Source: Cryomorphaceae bacterium (GTDB taxonomy: Bacteria; Bacteroidota; Bacteroidia; Flavobacteriales; Schleiferiaceae). From it: 5,573 nucleotides of DNA. Below the pieces are notes generated by a model. The model was not told the origin of the DNA and made no database searches. It saw nothing but the letters and a program-made list of their open reading frames with translations. This document shows, piece by piece, positions 1 to 5,405 of the stretch. Both the position numbers and the translations under genes were made by a program. Numbering within the stretch: position 1 is the first letter of the stretch; the number at the start of each line of letters is the position of its first letter. The stretch spans positions 1 through 5,573 of the forward strand of contig JACESW010000090.1 of assembly GCA_013911625.1 (NCBI GenBank). Direction: 5' to 3'.

Positions 1-176
1 ATAAAGTGCTTCTTCGCAAACTCAAGCTCTTCACTTGTGGCAACTCCACTATCTAATCGATCAAAATAGTACAATGCAGAATCACTAACGGCAACCGCTA
101 CTTGTTGCCCATGGACATCAGACTCTGGAGCATTACAAGAAATTAACCCAAGTAGTGCTAGGAGGGCAATTCTCAT
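1..176 (-). CDS. Lipoprotein of unknown function, N-terminal 58 residues (partial)
   Basis: Reading the minus strand from the ATG at 176-174 gives 58 codons that stay open to the left edge, so the gene is cut off and its C-terminus lies outside. The first 13 residues (MRIALLALLGLIS) form a very short signal peptide ending in a lipobox L11-I12-S13-C14. Cys14 would be the lipidated residue, placing the protein in the inner or outer membrane facing the periplasm. The residues after Cys14 (NAPESD) do not show an obvious Bacteroidota surface-export signal, so a periplasmic orientation is my guess. The mature start (QQVAVAVSDSALYYFDRLDS, about residues 24-43) vaguely recalls the first strand of PpiC/SurA-type folding factors, but this is too weak for a call. 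The start overlaps the def stop codon in an ATGA, so translation is probably coupled to def. Confidence 0.75.
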   Translation of the reverse strand, partial: MRIALLALLGLISCNAPESDVHGQQVAVAVSDSALYYFDRLDSGVATSEELEFAKKHF

Positions 177-745
177 CGACGTTTTGGGAATTTCATTGGA
201 TAATCAATAGAAATATCGCCACGTTCAATGCTGCCCAATTTACCTTTAATCAGTCGTTTTCTCAAAGGCTTGAGGTAATCGGTAAACAGCACACCCTCAA
301 TGTGATCGTACTCGTGTTGAATAACACGTGCGGCAAGTCCCGTGTACGTTTCTTCGACCAACTTCCAGTCTTCAGTATAGTATTCGATGACCAATTTTTC
401 TTTGCGGTATACGGTTTCGCGTACGTCCGGAATACTCAAACAACCTTCTTCCATACCCCACTCTTCACCTTCTTCTTCAATGATAATGGGATTGATAAAG
501 GTCTTCTTGAAATTCTTAAGTATTTCGTAGTCCTCTTCGCCTTCTTGAGCAAATGGACTTGCGTCAATAACAAATAATCGGATGCTTCTGCCAATCTGAG
601 GAGCTGCCAGACCAACACCCTGTGCGTTGTACATCGTCTCGTACATATTGGCAATGAGCGGCTCTAAACCCGGGTAATCCTGGTCAATTTCCTCCGCCAT
701 CTTACTTAAAACGGGATCGCCATAGGCTACTACCGGTAATATCAT
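173..745 (-). CDS. def: Peptide deformylase
   Basis: Cytoplasmic metalloenzyme that removes the N-formyl group from the initiator methionine of nascent proteins. All three family motifs are intact in the 190-residue product: GVGLAAPQ at residues 43-50, EGCLS at 100-104 with metal ligand Cys102, and HEYDH at 144-148 with metal ligands His144 and His148 and catalytic Glu145. The length fits Bacteroidota deformylases, which often carry an acidic insertion like the one seen at about residues 67-100 (EGEEDYEILKN and EEEGEEWGMEE). The start MILPVVAYGDPVL is the usual family N-terminus. It lies 31 bases downstream of ruvX on the same strand and overlaps the following lipoprotein gene by 4 bp. A TAnnTTTG match lies in the ruvX-def gap, so def may have its own promoter besides read-through. 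I see no damage or missing residue. Confidence 0.98.
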   Translation of the reverse strand: MILPVVAYGDPVLSKMAEEIDQDYPGLEPLIANMYETMYNAQGVGLAAPQIGRSIRLFVIDASPFAQEGEEDYEILKNFKKTFINPIIIEEEGEEWGMEEGCLSIPDVRETVYRKEKLVIEYYTEDWKLVEETYTGLAARVIQHEYDHIEGVLFTDYLKPLRKRLIKGKLGSIERGDISIDYPMKFPKRR

Positions 746-767
746 AATCGAATCTTAATCTTGGTTG

Positions 768-775
768 CAAAGATA
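768..775 (-). promoter_or_regulatory. Candidate Bacteroidota -7 promoter element for def
   Basis: On the minus strand the bases TATCTTTG match the Bacteroidota sigma-A -7 consensus TAnnTTTG exactly. The box begins two bases after the ruvX stop codon and ends 22 bases before the def ATG, which would give a 5' leader of roughly 15-20 bases. I see no convincing TTG -33 element about 20 bases upstream, where the DNA is the 3' end of ruvX. A 6-base consensus occurs often by chance, so the position in the gene gap is the main support. Confidence 0.45.
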
Positions 776-776
776 G

Positions 777-1175
777 TTAGTGCATTGCTAAATAACGCTC
801 TAAAATGAGGGAGGCAGCAACTTTATCTAAGGTGCCTTTTTCCTTGCGTTTGGATTTCTTCATACCTCCCATTATCAGCATTTGTGAAGCCTCTTTGGAA
901 GTAAAATCCTCATCGACAAAAACAATCTCTATGATCGGCCAGCGCTTATGGATTTTTGCCGCCCAAAGGTCGATAATTTCCGTACTATCCGTAGCAATGG
1001 ATGGCTTCCCAATAACAATTGTCTGCGTTCCTTCCGTGGCAACATATTCTTCAAGCACTGCCATGAGCGAACCTGTATCCACTGTTTTCAATGGAAAGGC
1101 CATCATCGCGAGCGGATCAGTCTCTGCCATTCCAGTGCGTCTACCGCCAATATCTAAAGCCAATACTTTCGCCAT
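777..1175 (-). CDS. ruvX: Putative pre-16S rRNA nuclease / Holliday junction resolvase-like protein (RuvX/YqgF family)
   Basis: The 132-residue product has the RNase H-like fold signature of the YqgF/RuvX family. The first strand ALDIGGRRTGMA (residues 6-17) corresponds to the usual DxGxKRxGvA and carries catalytic Asp8. IVIGKP (53-58) is the VxGxP strand, VDEDFTS (87-93) matches the DERxTS motif with acidic Glu89, and DKVAASLILERYL (117-129) is the C-terminal helix with the third acidic residue Asp117. The lysine-rich GGMKKSKRKEKGTLD segment before it is usual in Bacteroidota members. In E. coli the protein processes the 5' end of 16S rRNA; a Holliday junction resolvase role has also been proposed. 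The strands around Asp8 and GKP depart somewhat from the commonest wording but keep the acidic residues. It is the first gene of the minus-strand operon with def. The next Met (residue 15) would delete Asp8, which fixes the ATG at 1175. Confidence 0.95.
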   Translation of the reverse strand: MAKVLALDIGGRRTGMAETDPLAMMAFPLKTVDTGSLMAVLEEYVATEGTQTIVIGKPSIATDSTEIIDLWAAKIHKRWPIIEIVFVDEDFTSKEASQMLIMGGMKKSKRKEKGTLDKVAASLILERYLAMH

Positions 1176-1179
1176 GGTT

Positions 1180-1187
1180 CAAAGGTA
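1180..1187 (-). promoter_or_regulatory. Candidate -7 promoter element for ruvX
   Basis: The minus strand reads TACCTTTG here, an exact match to TAnnTTTG. Only four bases (AACC) separate it from the ruvX ATG, so transcription from this box would start at or next to the start codon and give a leaderless or nearly leaderless mRNA. No clear -33 TTG is seen upstream. Confidence 0.45.
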
Positions 1188-1206
1188 GTCTTTCCGTAGG
1201 AAGCAT

Positions 1207-1214
1207 TAAATTTG
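1207..1214 (+). promoter_or_regulatory. Candidate -7 promoter element for the dapD operon
   Basis: TAAATTTG is an exact match to the Bacteroidota -7 consensus TAnnTTTG. It ends 14 bases before the ATG at 1229 and 23 bases before the ATG at 1238, predicting a leader of about 8-18 bases. I find no good TTG/TTTG -33 element at the expected distance; upstream DNA there overlaps the opposing ruvX promoter. Confidence 0.5.
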
Positions 1215-1237
1215 AACCGCACATAAGAATGAACAAG

Positions 1238-2053
1238 ATGAAGGATATTAGAGCTGTCATAGAACAAGCTTGGGAGCAAAGAGAACTGCTTCAACAAGAA
1301 GAAACTCAAAACGCAGTACGCGCTGTAGTAGACGCGCTTGATGCCGGTACGCTTCGCGTTGCTGAGCCTACAGAAAATGGCTGGCAAGTGAACGAATGGG
1401 TAAAGAAAGCTGTGGTTCTGTATTTCCCTATCCAAAAAATGGAGACCATTGAGGTCGGACCCTTTGAATTCCACGATAAAATTCCACTCAAACGCAATTA
1501 TGCCGAAAAGGGAGTACGTGTCGTTCCTCATGCCGTAGCACGTCACGGTTCATTTATTGAGGCAGGTGTTGTAATGATGCCTTCGTACGTTAACATAGGT
1601 GCACATGTCGAGAGCGGAACGATGGTTGACACATGGGCGACAGTAGGATCATGTGCGCAGATTGGTAAAAACGTTCACTTGAGCGGCGGCGTTGGAATTG
1701 GCGGTGTGTTAGAACCTTTGCAAGCAGCACCGGTAATCATTGAAGACGATTGTTTCATCGGTTCACGTTGTATTGTTGTGGAAGGTGTTCGTGTAGAAAA
1801 AGAGGCCGTTCTAGGTGCAAATGTTGTCTTGACAGCCTCAACGAAAATTATTGACGTTAGCGGTAGCGAGCCGAAGGAATACCGCGGCCGTATTCCTTCA
1901 CGCAGTGTAGTCATCCCGGGAACAATGCCTAAGAAATTCCCCGCAGGTACCTACAACGTGCCTTGTGCATTAATCATAGGACAGCGCAAAGAGAGTACAG
2001 ATAAAAAGACTTCGTTGAACGACGCATTGCGCACACACAACGTTGCAGTATAA
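1238..2053 (+). CDS. dapD: 2,3,4,5-tetrahydropyridine-2,6-dicarboxylate N-succinyltransferase
   Basis: Cytoplasmic enzyme that transfers succinyl from succinyl-CoA to tetrahydrodipicolinate in the succinylase branch of diaminopimelate/lysine synthesis, feeding peptidoglycan. The middle of the protein is a left-handed beta-helix of hexapeptide repeats, with the family hallmarks MPSYVNIGA (about residues 114-122), GTMVDTWATVGSCAQIG (about 127-142, including the proposed catalytic Asp131) and SGGVGIGGVLEPLQAAP (about 149-165). The ending TSLNDALRTHNVAV is typical of flavobacterial DapD. I chose the ATG at 1238 because MKDIRAVIEQAW aligns end to end with the family N-terminus (E. coli begins MQQLQNIIETAF) and gives 271 residues. 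An in-frame ATG at 1229 would add only MNK and is equally possible. The reading frame stays open further upstream to 1091, but that part is antisense to ruvX. The stop TAA shares its last A with the ATG of the next gene. Confidence 0.98.
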   Translation: MKDIRAVIEQAWEQRELLQQEETQNAVRAVVDALDAGTLRVAEPTENGWQVNEWVKKAVVLYFPIQKMETIEVGPFEFHDKIPLKRNYAEKGVRVVPHAVARHGSFIEAGVVMMPSYVNIGAHVESGTMVDTWATVGSCAQIGKNVHLSGGVGIGGVLEPLQAAPVIIEDDCFIGSRCIVVEGVRVEKEAVLGANVVLTASTKIIDVSGSEPKEYRGRIPSRSVVIPGTMPKKFPAGTYNVPCALIIGQRKESTDKKTSLNDALRTHNVAV

Positions 2054-2799
2054 TGAGCACTGCCCTAAGCATACTATACCTCAGCTTTAATGAGGAAGAT
2101 ATCTTTGGGCAATCGCTCGAAAGTGTACATTCTATTGCCGACGAGATCGTAGTAGTAGATTCTGGATCTTCCGATTCAACCGTTCAAATAGCCGAACGTG
2201 CAGGTGCTGACGTATACCACCGGCCATTGAAAAACTGGGGTGAACAGCGCAACTGGGGATTAGAAAAGTGCAAACACTCTTGGGTATTAGTGGTCGATTG
2301 TGATGAAGTGTTCACCGATGAGCTCATTGAATCGCTCAAAGAGTGGAAACAAAGTGAACACAACGAGCAGTTACCTTACTCCTTTAAACGCGTGCATTTT
2401 TTCAAAGGCAAAAGAATGAATTTCAGCGGACTGCAAAATAATTACGTGGTTCGACTTTTACCTAAAGGAGTGAAATATGAAGAATTAAACGTGCACGAAA
2501 AGGTGCGCTCCTCTTCCAAACGACTCAAGGGGAATATGCTTCATTACACCTACAAAAACGCCGTCCACTGGGAACAGAAATTCAGAACCTACGCCAAGCG
2601 TCAAGCTTTGGACTACGAAAAGAAAGTAGGAAGAATTGGCCCGTATTATTTGAATGTGAAACCTTCTTGGAGATTTTTCAAGCACTACATCATAAAAGGC
2701 GGTATTTTTGACGGCTCCAGAGGTTTTGAATATGCCTTATGGATGTATAGAGCTGTTAAATGGCGCTACATCGAAGTAAATAAATTGCGAATCAAATGA
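2053..2799 (+). CDS. Family 2 glycosyltransferase, WaaE/KdtX-like
   Basis: Inverting-type GT-A glycosyltransferase, probably cytoplasmic or membrane-associated, adding a sugar from a nucleotide donor to a lipopolysaccharide core, lipid carrier or other envelope glycan. Visible in the 248 residues are the nucleotide-binding start LSILYLSFNEE (5-15), the strand and loop EIVVVDSGSSDST (31-43), the metal/donor-binding DCDE (82-85) closing strand VLVV, and NVHEK (146-150). The C-terminal KGGIFDGSRGFEYALWMYRA (215-234) matches the ending of the WaaE-like subfamily, in which E. coli-type relatives act on inner-core heptose. The exact donor and acceptor cannot be read from sequence. The ATG overlaps the dapD stop by 1 bp (TAATG) and the stop overlaps the next gene by 4 bp (ATGA), so it is translated as part of the dapD operon. 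It has no predicted transmembrane helix of its own. Confidence 0.92.
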   Translation: MSTALSILYLSFNEEDIFGQSLESVHSIADEIVVVDSGSSDSTVQIAERAGADVYHRPLKNWGEQRNWGLEKCKHSWVLVVDCDEVFTDELIESLKEWKQSEHNEQLPYSFKRVHFFKGKRMNFSGLQNNYVVRLLPKGVKYEELNVHEKVRSSSKRLKGNMLHYTYKNAVHWEQKFRTYAKRQALDYEKKVGRIGPYYLNVKPSWRFFKHYIIKGGIFDGSRGFEYALWMYRAVKWRYIEVNKLRIK

Positions 2800-3146
2800 C
2801 ATTCGGTCAAAGCTTACAATTCATTCTTACCGCATTGTTCCTGCTCGGCGTATACAGTTACAAATGGGCCCTGCATTTTCAATACTTGAGAGTAAAGAAC
2901 AAGAAGAAAGCCGGCAGCTGGAAGGATTTCTACACGCGCAATTTTTCGAACAAAAAAGACCTTGAATGGTGGAAAGAGAGTTTTATGATCTTACCGCTAC
3001 TCTACCCGACCATCATGACTGGAAAGGAAAGTGAAGACTTTTGGTTGAGTAAAATCAAACGCACCAACCTTGCGCTTTACTTCCTATTGATGATCTTATT
3101 ACTTACCGGGATATACTTCTCGAAACTTTCAGAGCGTCCGTTTTAA
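2796..3146 (+). CDS. Small two-helix membrane protein of unknown function
   Basis: I do not recognise a family in this 116-residue product. It has two hydrophobic stretches, at about residues 7-22 (LQFILTALFLLGVYSY region) and about 91-108 (NLALYFLLMILLLTGIYF). They flank a basic, aromatic-rich middle that holds KNKKKAGSWKDFY (34-46) and KKDLEWWKESF (53-63). The lysine-rich loop next to helix 1 suggests by the positive-inside rule that the middle faces the cytoplasm, with both ends outside. There is no signal cleavage site or lipobox. It starts inside the stop of the glycosyltransferase gene (ATGA) and its TAA shares an A with the cca start, so it is clearly an intended gene in the operon. 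Its place after a glycosyltransferase makes an envelope or membrane-anchoring role plausible, but this is inference only. Confidence 0.85.
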   Translation: MTFGQSLQFILTALFLLGVYSYKWALHFQYLRVKNKKKAGSWKDFYTRNFSNKKDLEWWKESFMILPLLYPTIMTGKESEDFWLSKIKRTNLALYFLLMILLLTGIYFSKLSERPF

Positions 3147-4561
3147 TGTCAAATTATAGCCACTTTTTGGACCGACCGATTTTTAAGCAGATCGGACAGG
3201 CAGCCGACCACCTCGGTCTGGAGTGCTACGTCGTGGGTGGCTATGTGCGTGATCGACTCATTGAGCGTCCCACGAAGATGGACCTCGATTTTGTGACCGT
3301 TGGCTCCGGCATAGCACTGGCAAAAGAAGTACGTAAAGGCTTCGACAAAAAGCCTAAACTGAGCATTTTCAAAAGTTTTGGAACGGCTCATATGAAATAT
3401 CAGGGAGTTGACCTTGAATTCGTCGGCGCACGCAAAGAAAGCTACAAGAGAAATAGCCGTAACCCTATTGTCGAAGACGGCACTCTTGAGGACGACCAAA
3501 ATCGTCGAGACTTCACTATCAATGCAATGGCTATTTGTTTGAATGACGGTCGCTGGGGCGAATTAATAGATCCATTTAACGGTGTGGCTGATCTTGAACG
3601 AAAGCTTATTAAAACACCGCTGAGTCCAGACAAGACTTTTGACGATGATCCGCTGCGCATGATGCGTGCGGTTCGTTTTGCGGCCCAGCTCGATTATCGC
3701 ATTGACTCCGGCACTTTAACGTCTATTCGTCAACATGCTTCACGACTGAAAATTGTTGCTCCAGAACGCATTAGTGTCGAGCTCAATAAAATCATGGCCG
3801 TCGATAAACCTTCCTACGGTCTTGGCCTACTCTTTACGAGTGGCCTCATGAAGGAAATCATGCCAGAGATCTGTGCTTTACAGGGTGTGGAGGAAGTTGA
3901 AGGACATCTGCACAAGGACAATTTTTACCATACACTTGAGGTAGTAGACAACCTCGCTCGTACATCTGAAAACTTGTGGCTCAGATGGGCCGCCTTGTTG
4001 CACGACATAGGAAAGCCTCGAACCAAAAAATTCATTAAGCCAGCCGGATGGACGTTTAGGGGTCATGAGTTTGTAGGAAGTAAAATGATTCCAAAAATCT
4101 TTAAGCGTTTGCATTTACCTACGGATGCACGAATGAAGTATGTACAGAAGATGGTAATGATGAGCTCTCGCCCTGCATCACTAGTAGACGATACAGTTAC
4201 AGATTCAGCCGTTCGTCGCTTGTTATTCGACGCTGGAGATGATGTAGAAGACCTCATGCTTTTATGTGAAGCAGATCTCACCACAAAAAACGAACGCAAA
4301 AAACGCCGCTATTTGAACAATTTCAAGGAAGTACGCTTGAAGTTTAGAGAGGTCGAGGAACGTGATCAGATCCGCAACTTCCAACCGCCCGTGAGCGGCG
4401 AGGAAATTATGGCGCACTTCGGAATTGGCCCCTCAAGGGTAATTGGAGAAATCAAGGAAGCTTTGAAAGAAGCCATTCTTGAAGGACATATACCAAATGA
4501 AAAACAAGCTGCACTCGCTTTAATGGAAGAGGTGGCGCAAAAACTAGGATTGACAAAATAA
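3146..4561 (+). CDS. cca: CCA-adding tRNA nucleotidyltransferase with C-terminal HD domain
   Basis: Class II nucleotidyltransferase that builds or repairs the 3' CCA end of tRNAs from CTP and ATP. In the 471-residue protein the head domain shows YVVGGYVRDRL (28-38) and the metal-binding DLD (Asp46, Asp48). RRDFTINAMA (120-129) is the ribose-recognition motif, DDPLRMMRAVRFAAQL (167-182) motif C, and APERISVELNKI (205-216) motif D, whose Glu207/Arg208 region reads the incoming base. A metal-dependent HD phosphohydrolase-like domain follows, with His262 and the HD doublet His286-Asp287 in WAALLHDIGKP. The C-terminal region with QPPVSGEEIMAHFGIGPSR (413-431) is the usual tail. Many Bacteroidota carry this long HD form. 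Nothing in the sequence suggests a split into separate CC- and A-adding enzymes. The ATG overlaps the upstream stop (TAATG) and one base separates its stop from the next gene. All catalytic residues are present. Confidence 0.97.
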   Translation: MSNYSHFLDRPIFKQIGQAADHLGLECYVVGGYVRDRLIERPTKMDLDFVTVGSGIALAKEVRKGFDKKPKLSIFKSFGTAHMKYQGVDLEFVGARKESYKRNSRNPIVEDGTLEDDQNRRDFTINAMAICLNDGRWGELIDPFNGVADLERKLIKTPLSPDKTFDDDPLRMMRAVRFAAQLDYRIDSGTLTSIRQHASRLKIVAPERISVELNKIMAVDKPSYGLGLLFTSGLMKEIMPEICALQGVEEVEGHLHKDNFYHTLEVVDNLARTSENLWLRWAALLHDIGKPRTKKFIKPAGWTFRGHEFVGSKMIPKIFKRLHLPTDARMKYVQKMVMMSSRPASLVDDTVTDSAVRRLLFDAGDDVEDLMLLCEADLTTKNERKKRRYLNNFKEVRLKFREVEERDQIRNFQPPVSGEEIMAHFGIGPSRVIGEIKEALKEAILEGHIPNEKQAALALMEEVAQKLGLTK

Positions 4562-4562
4562 T

Positions 4563-5102
4563 ATGGAGTTTTTCTTACGCGTAATCGCTGATACTGATGA
4601 TACCATCTTGAAAGAAGTACGCATTAAGGGCGCTGCCTCTATGATGAACTTGCATGAGCACATCTTCAATGAATTTGGCTTAAAACCTGGAGAAATGGCA
4701 AGTTTCTATTACAGTACAGCCAACTGGGATCAGGGCGATGAACTGCCAATGTTTGCCATGGACGATGATATGCCATCAATGGAAGGAACATCAGTAGAGC
4801 AATTCTTTTCTGGTACAAAAAACGGCTTATACGTCTATAACTTTCTCGACATGAACATCTTCTACCTTGAAGTTGTAAAAACTGAAGAGGAAGAAGGCTT
4901 TGAGGATTTCGTAGTGCTTTCAAGCGTTGGCGAATTACCCAAAATTGAAGTGCCAAGCACAGCCGCTAATGCACCGTCAAAAGACCCGAGTGAGATGAGC
5001 GAAGAAGAGTTAAATGCCTTGTACGGGCTCGACGATCTCGATAGTGGCGCTTTACCTGGATCAGAAGAGAATGAAGACGATTCTCTTGGATACGACTATT
5101 AA
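4563..5102 (+). CDS. Plasmid pRiA4b ORF-3-like (IS1096 TnpR-passenger-like) family protein with acidic C-terminal tail
   Basis: The 179-residue product begins with a compact domain of about 120 residues resembling the pRiA4b ORF-3 family (PRiA4_ORF3). It shows LRVIADTDDTIL (5-16), a helix MMNLHEHIFNEFGLKPGE (27-44) and MASFYYSTANWDQGDEL (45-61). A DDDMPSMEG loop and LYVYNFLDMNIFYLEVV (89-105) follow. Despite the family's plasmid and IS names, Bacteroidota chromosomes carry such proteins as ordinary genes, and I see no transposon ends here. The last 40 residues are strikingly acidic (14 Asp/Glu, one Lys) and probably disordered, with a SEEELNALYGLDDLD patch that could be a short interaction helix. 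The function is unknown. Its place one base after cca and near miaA hints at a tRNA-related or RNA-binding-partner role, which is inference. The family call is from memory of sequence style. Confidence 0.85.
   Translation: MEFFLRVIADTDDTILKEVRIKGAASMMNLHEHIFNEFGLKPGEMASFYYSTANWDQGDELPMFAMDDDMPSMEGTSVEQFFSGTKNGLYVYNFLDMNIFYLEVVKTEEEEGFEDFVVLSSVGELPKIEVPSTAANAPSKDPSEMSEEELNALYGLDDLDSGALPGSEENEDDSLGYDY
5065..5087. other. Hairpin-forming inverted repeat near the 3' end of the operon
   Basis: AAGAGAAT (5065-5072) and ATTCTCTT (5080-5087) form a perfect 8-bp stem with a 7-base loop, inside the last codons of the pRiA4b ORF-3-like gene. A second, imperfect pairing (TCTTGGAT at 5084-5091 with ATCCCCAAGA at 5109-5118) overlaps the convergent stop codons. 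Neither is followed by a run of T on either strand, so a classical intrinsic terminator is not supported. One could still slow transcription at the convergent gene ends. Confidence 0.25.
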
Positions 5103-5386
5103 AAGTGAATCCCCAAGATTCGCTCCACAGGCACTTTAATATTCCCTTTTAGATAAATATGGTTGTTATAATGCAACCATATAGTGGTATGGACCTGGTA
5201 CACATCTGCACCTGTATTGAACTGAATACGAACCTTTTGGTGCTTGAGATTACCTAAATAGGTAGCTTTATGAATGGCCTCAGAGCGACGTTGAATAGCT
5301 CGGACAGATTCCAAGATTTCTCCAGATTCATAGGCGAGCAAAGCAGTGTCTGTTCTCGATATATTTCTTGCGTCGTGGTTCATCAT
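5099..5386 (-). CDS. Conserved-looking small hypothetical protein, convergent with the cca operon
   Basis: Minus-strand gene of 95 residues. The N-terminal half is helical and polar (SGEILESVRAIQRRSEAIHK, residues 21-40). The C-terminal half looks like an all-beta domain: KVRIQFNTG, TTIWLHYNNHIYLKG and IKVPVERILGI. I recall similar short proteins in flavobacteria with a C-terminal pattern ending in an IPI-x-RI-like turn, sometimes close to miaA, but no function is attached to them. No signal peptide, membrane helix or catalytic motif is visible. Two adjacent ATGs (5386 and 5383) can serve as start; I took the first. The reading frame is likely real because it exactly fills the space between the operon end and the divergent miaA start, ends on a stop shared with its convergent neighbour, and has a plausible promoter in front. 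The opposing plus-strand frame here shows no recognisable protein. Confidence 0.8.
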   Translation of the reverse strand: MMNHDARNISRTDTALLAYESGEILESVRAIQRRSEAIHKATYLGNLKHQKVRIQFNTGADVYQVHTTIWLHYNNHIYLKGNIKVPVERILGIHF

Positions 5387-5405
5387 TCGTATAAAGCGGT
5401 TCTAT

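Larger units (their letters stand above)
1176..1218. repeat. Inverted repeat spanning the divergent ruvX-dapD promoter region
   Basis: GGTTCAAA at 1176-1183 and TTTGAACC at 1211-1218 are perfect 8-bp inverted repeats separated by 27 bases. Each arm includes the TTTG of one of the two divergent -7 boxes, so the promoters read TAccTTTGAACC leftward and TAaaTTTGAACC rightward, identical at 10 of 12 positions. The repeat may simply be two similar promoters facing outward, or a two-half-site operator that controls both operons. The sequence alone cannot decide. Confidence 0.5.

Noticed and set aside
155..577. Plus-strand open frame of 140 codons opposite def
   Set aside because: It is fully antisense to the well-supported def gene; its Phe-rich product mirrors the Glu/Lys codons of def and shows no motif.
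805..1188. Plus-strand open frame of 127 codons opposite ruvX
   Set aside because: Antisense shadow of ruvX with no recognisable domain.
1091..1237. Upstream extension of the dapD reading frame (ATG at 1091)
   Set aside because: The extra 49 residues are antisense to ruvX, contain none of the DapD family sequence, and lie upstream of the likely promoter; the family N-terminus aligns at the ATG at 1238.
1154..1546. Minus-strand open frame of 130 codons across the divergent promoter and the dapD start
   Set aside because: It overlaps the ruvX start, the promoter region and the conserved N-terminal part of dapD, and its product has no family features.
3146..4561. Poly(A) polymerase instead of a CCA-adding enzyme
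   Set aside because: The C-terminal HD domain, motif D (APERISVELNKI) and the long class II layout fit bacterial CCA-adding enzymes; the PcnB poly(A) polymerase features of gamma-proteobacteria are not seen.
4563..5102. Transposon or plasmid remnant suggested by the pRiA4b ORF-3/IS1096 family name
   Set aside because: No transposase, terminal inverted repeats or target duplications are visible, base use looks like the neighbours, and the gene is packed into a housekeeping operon.
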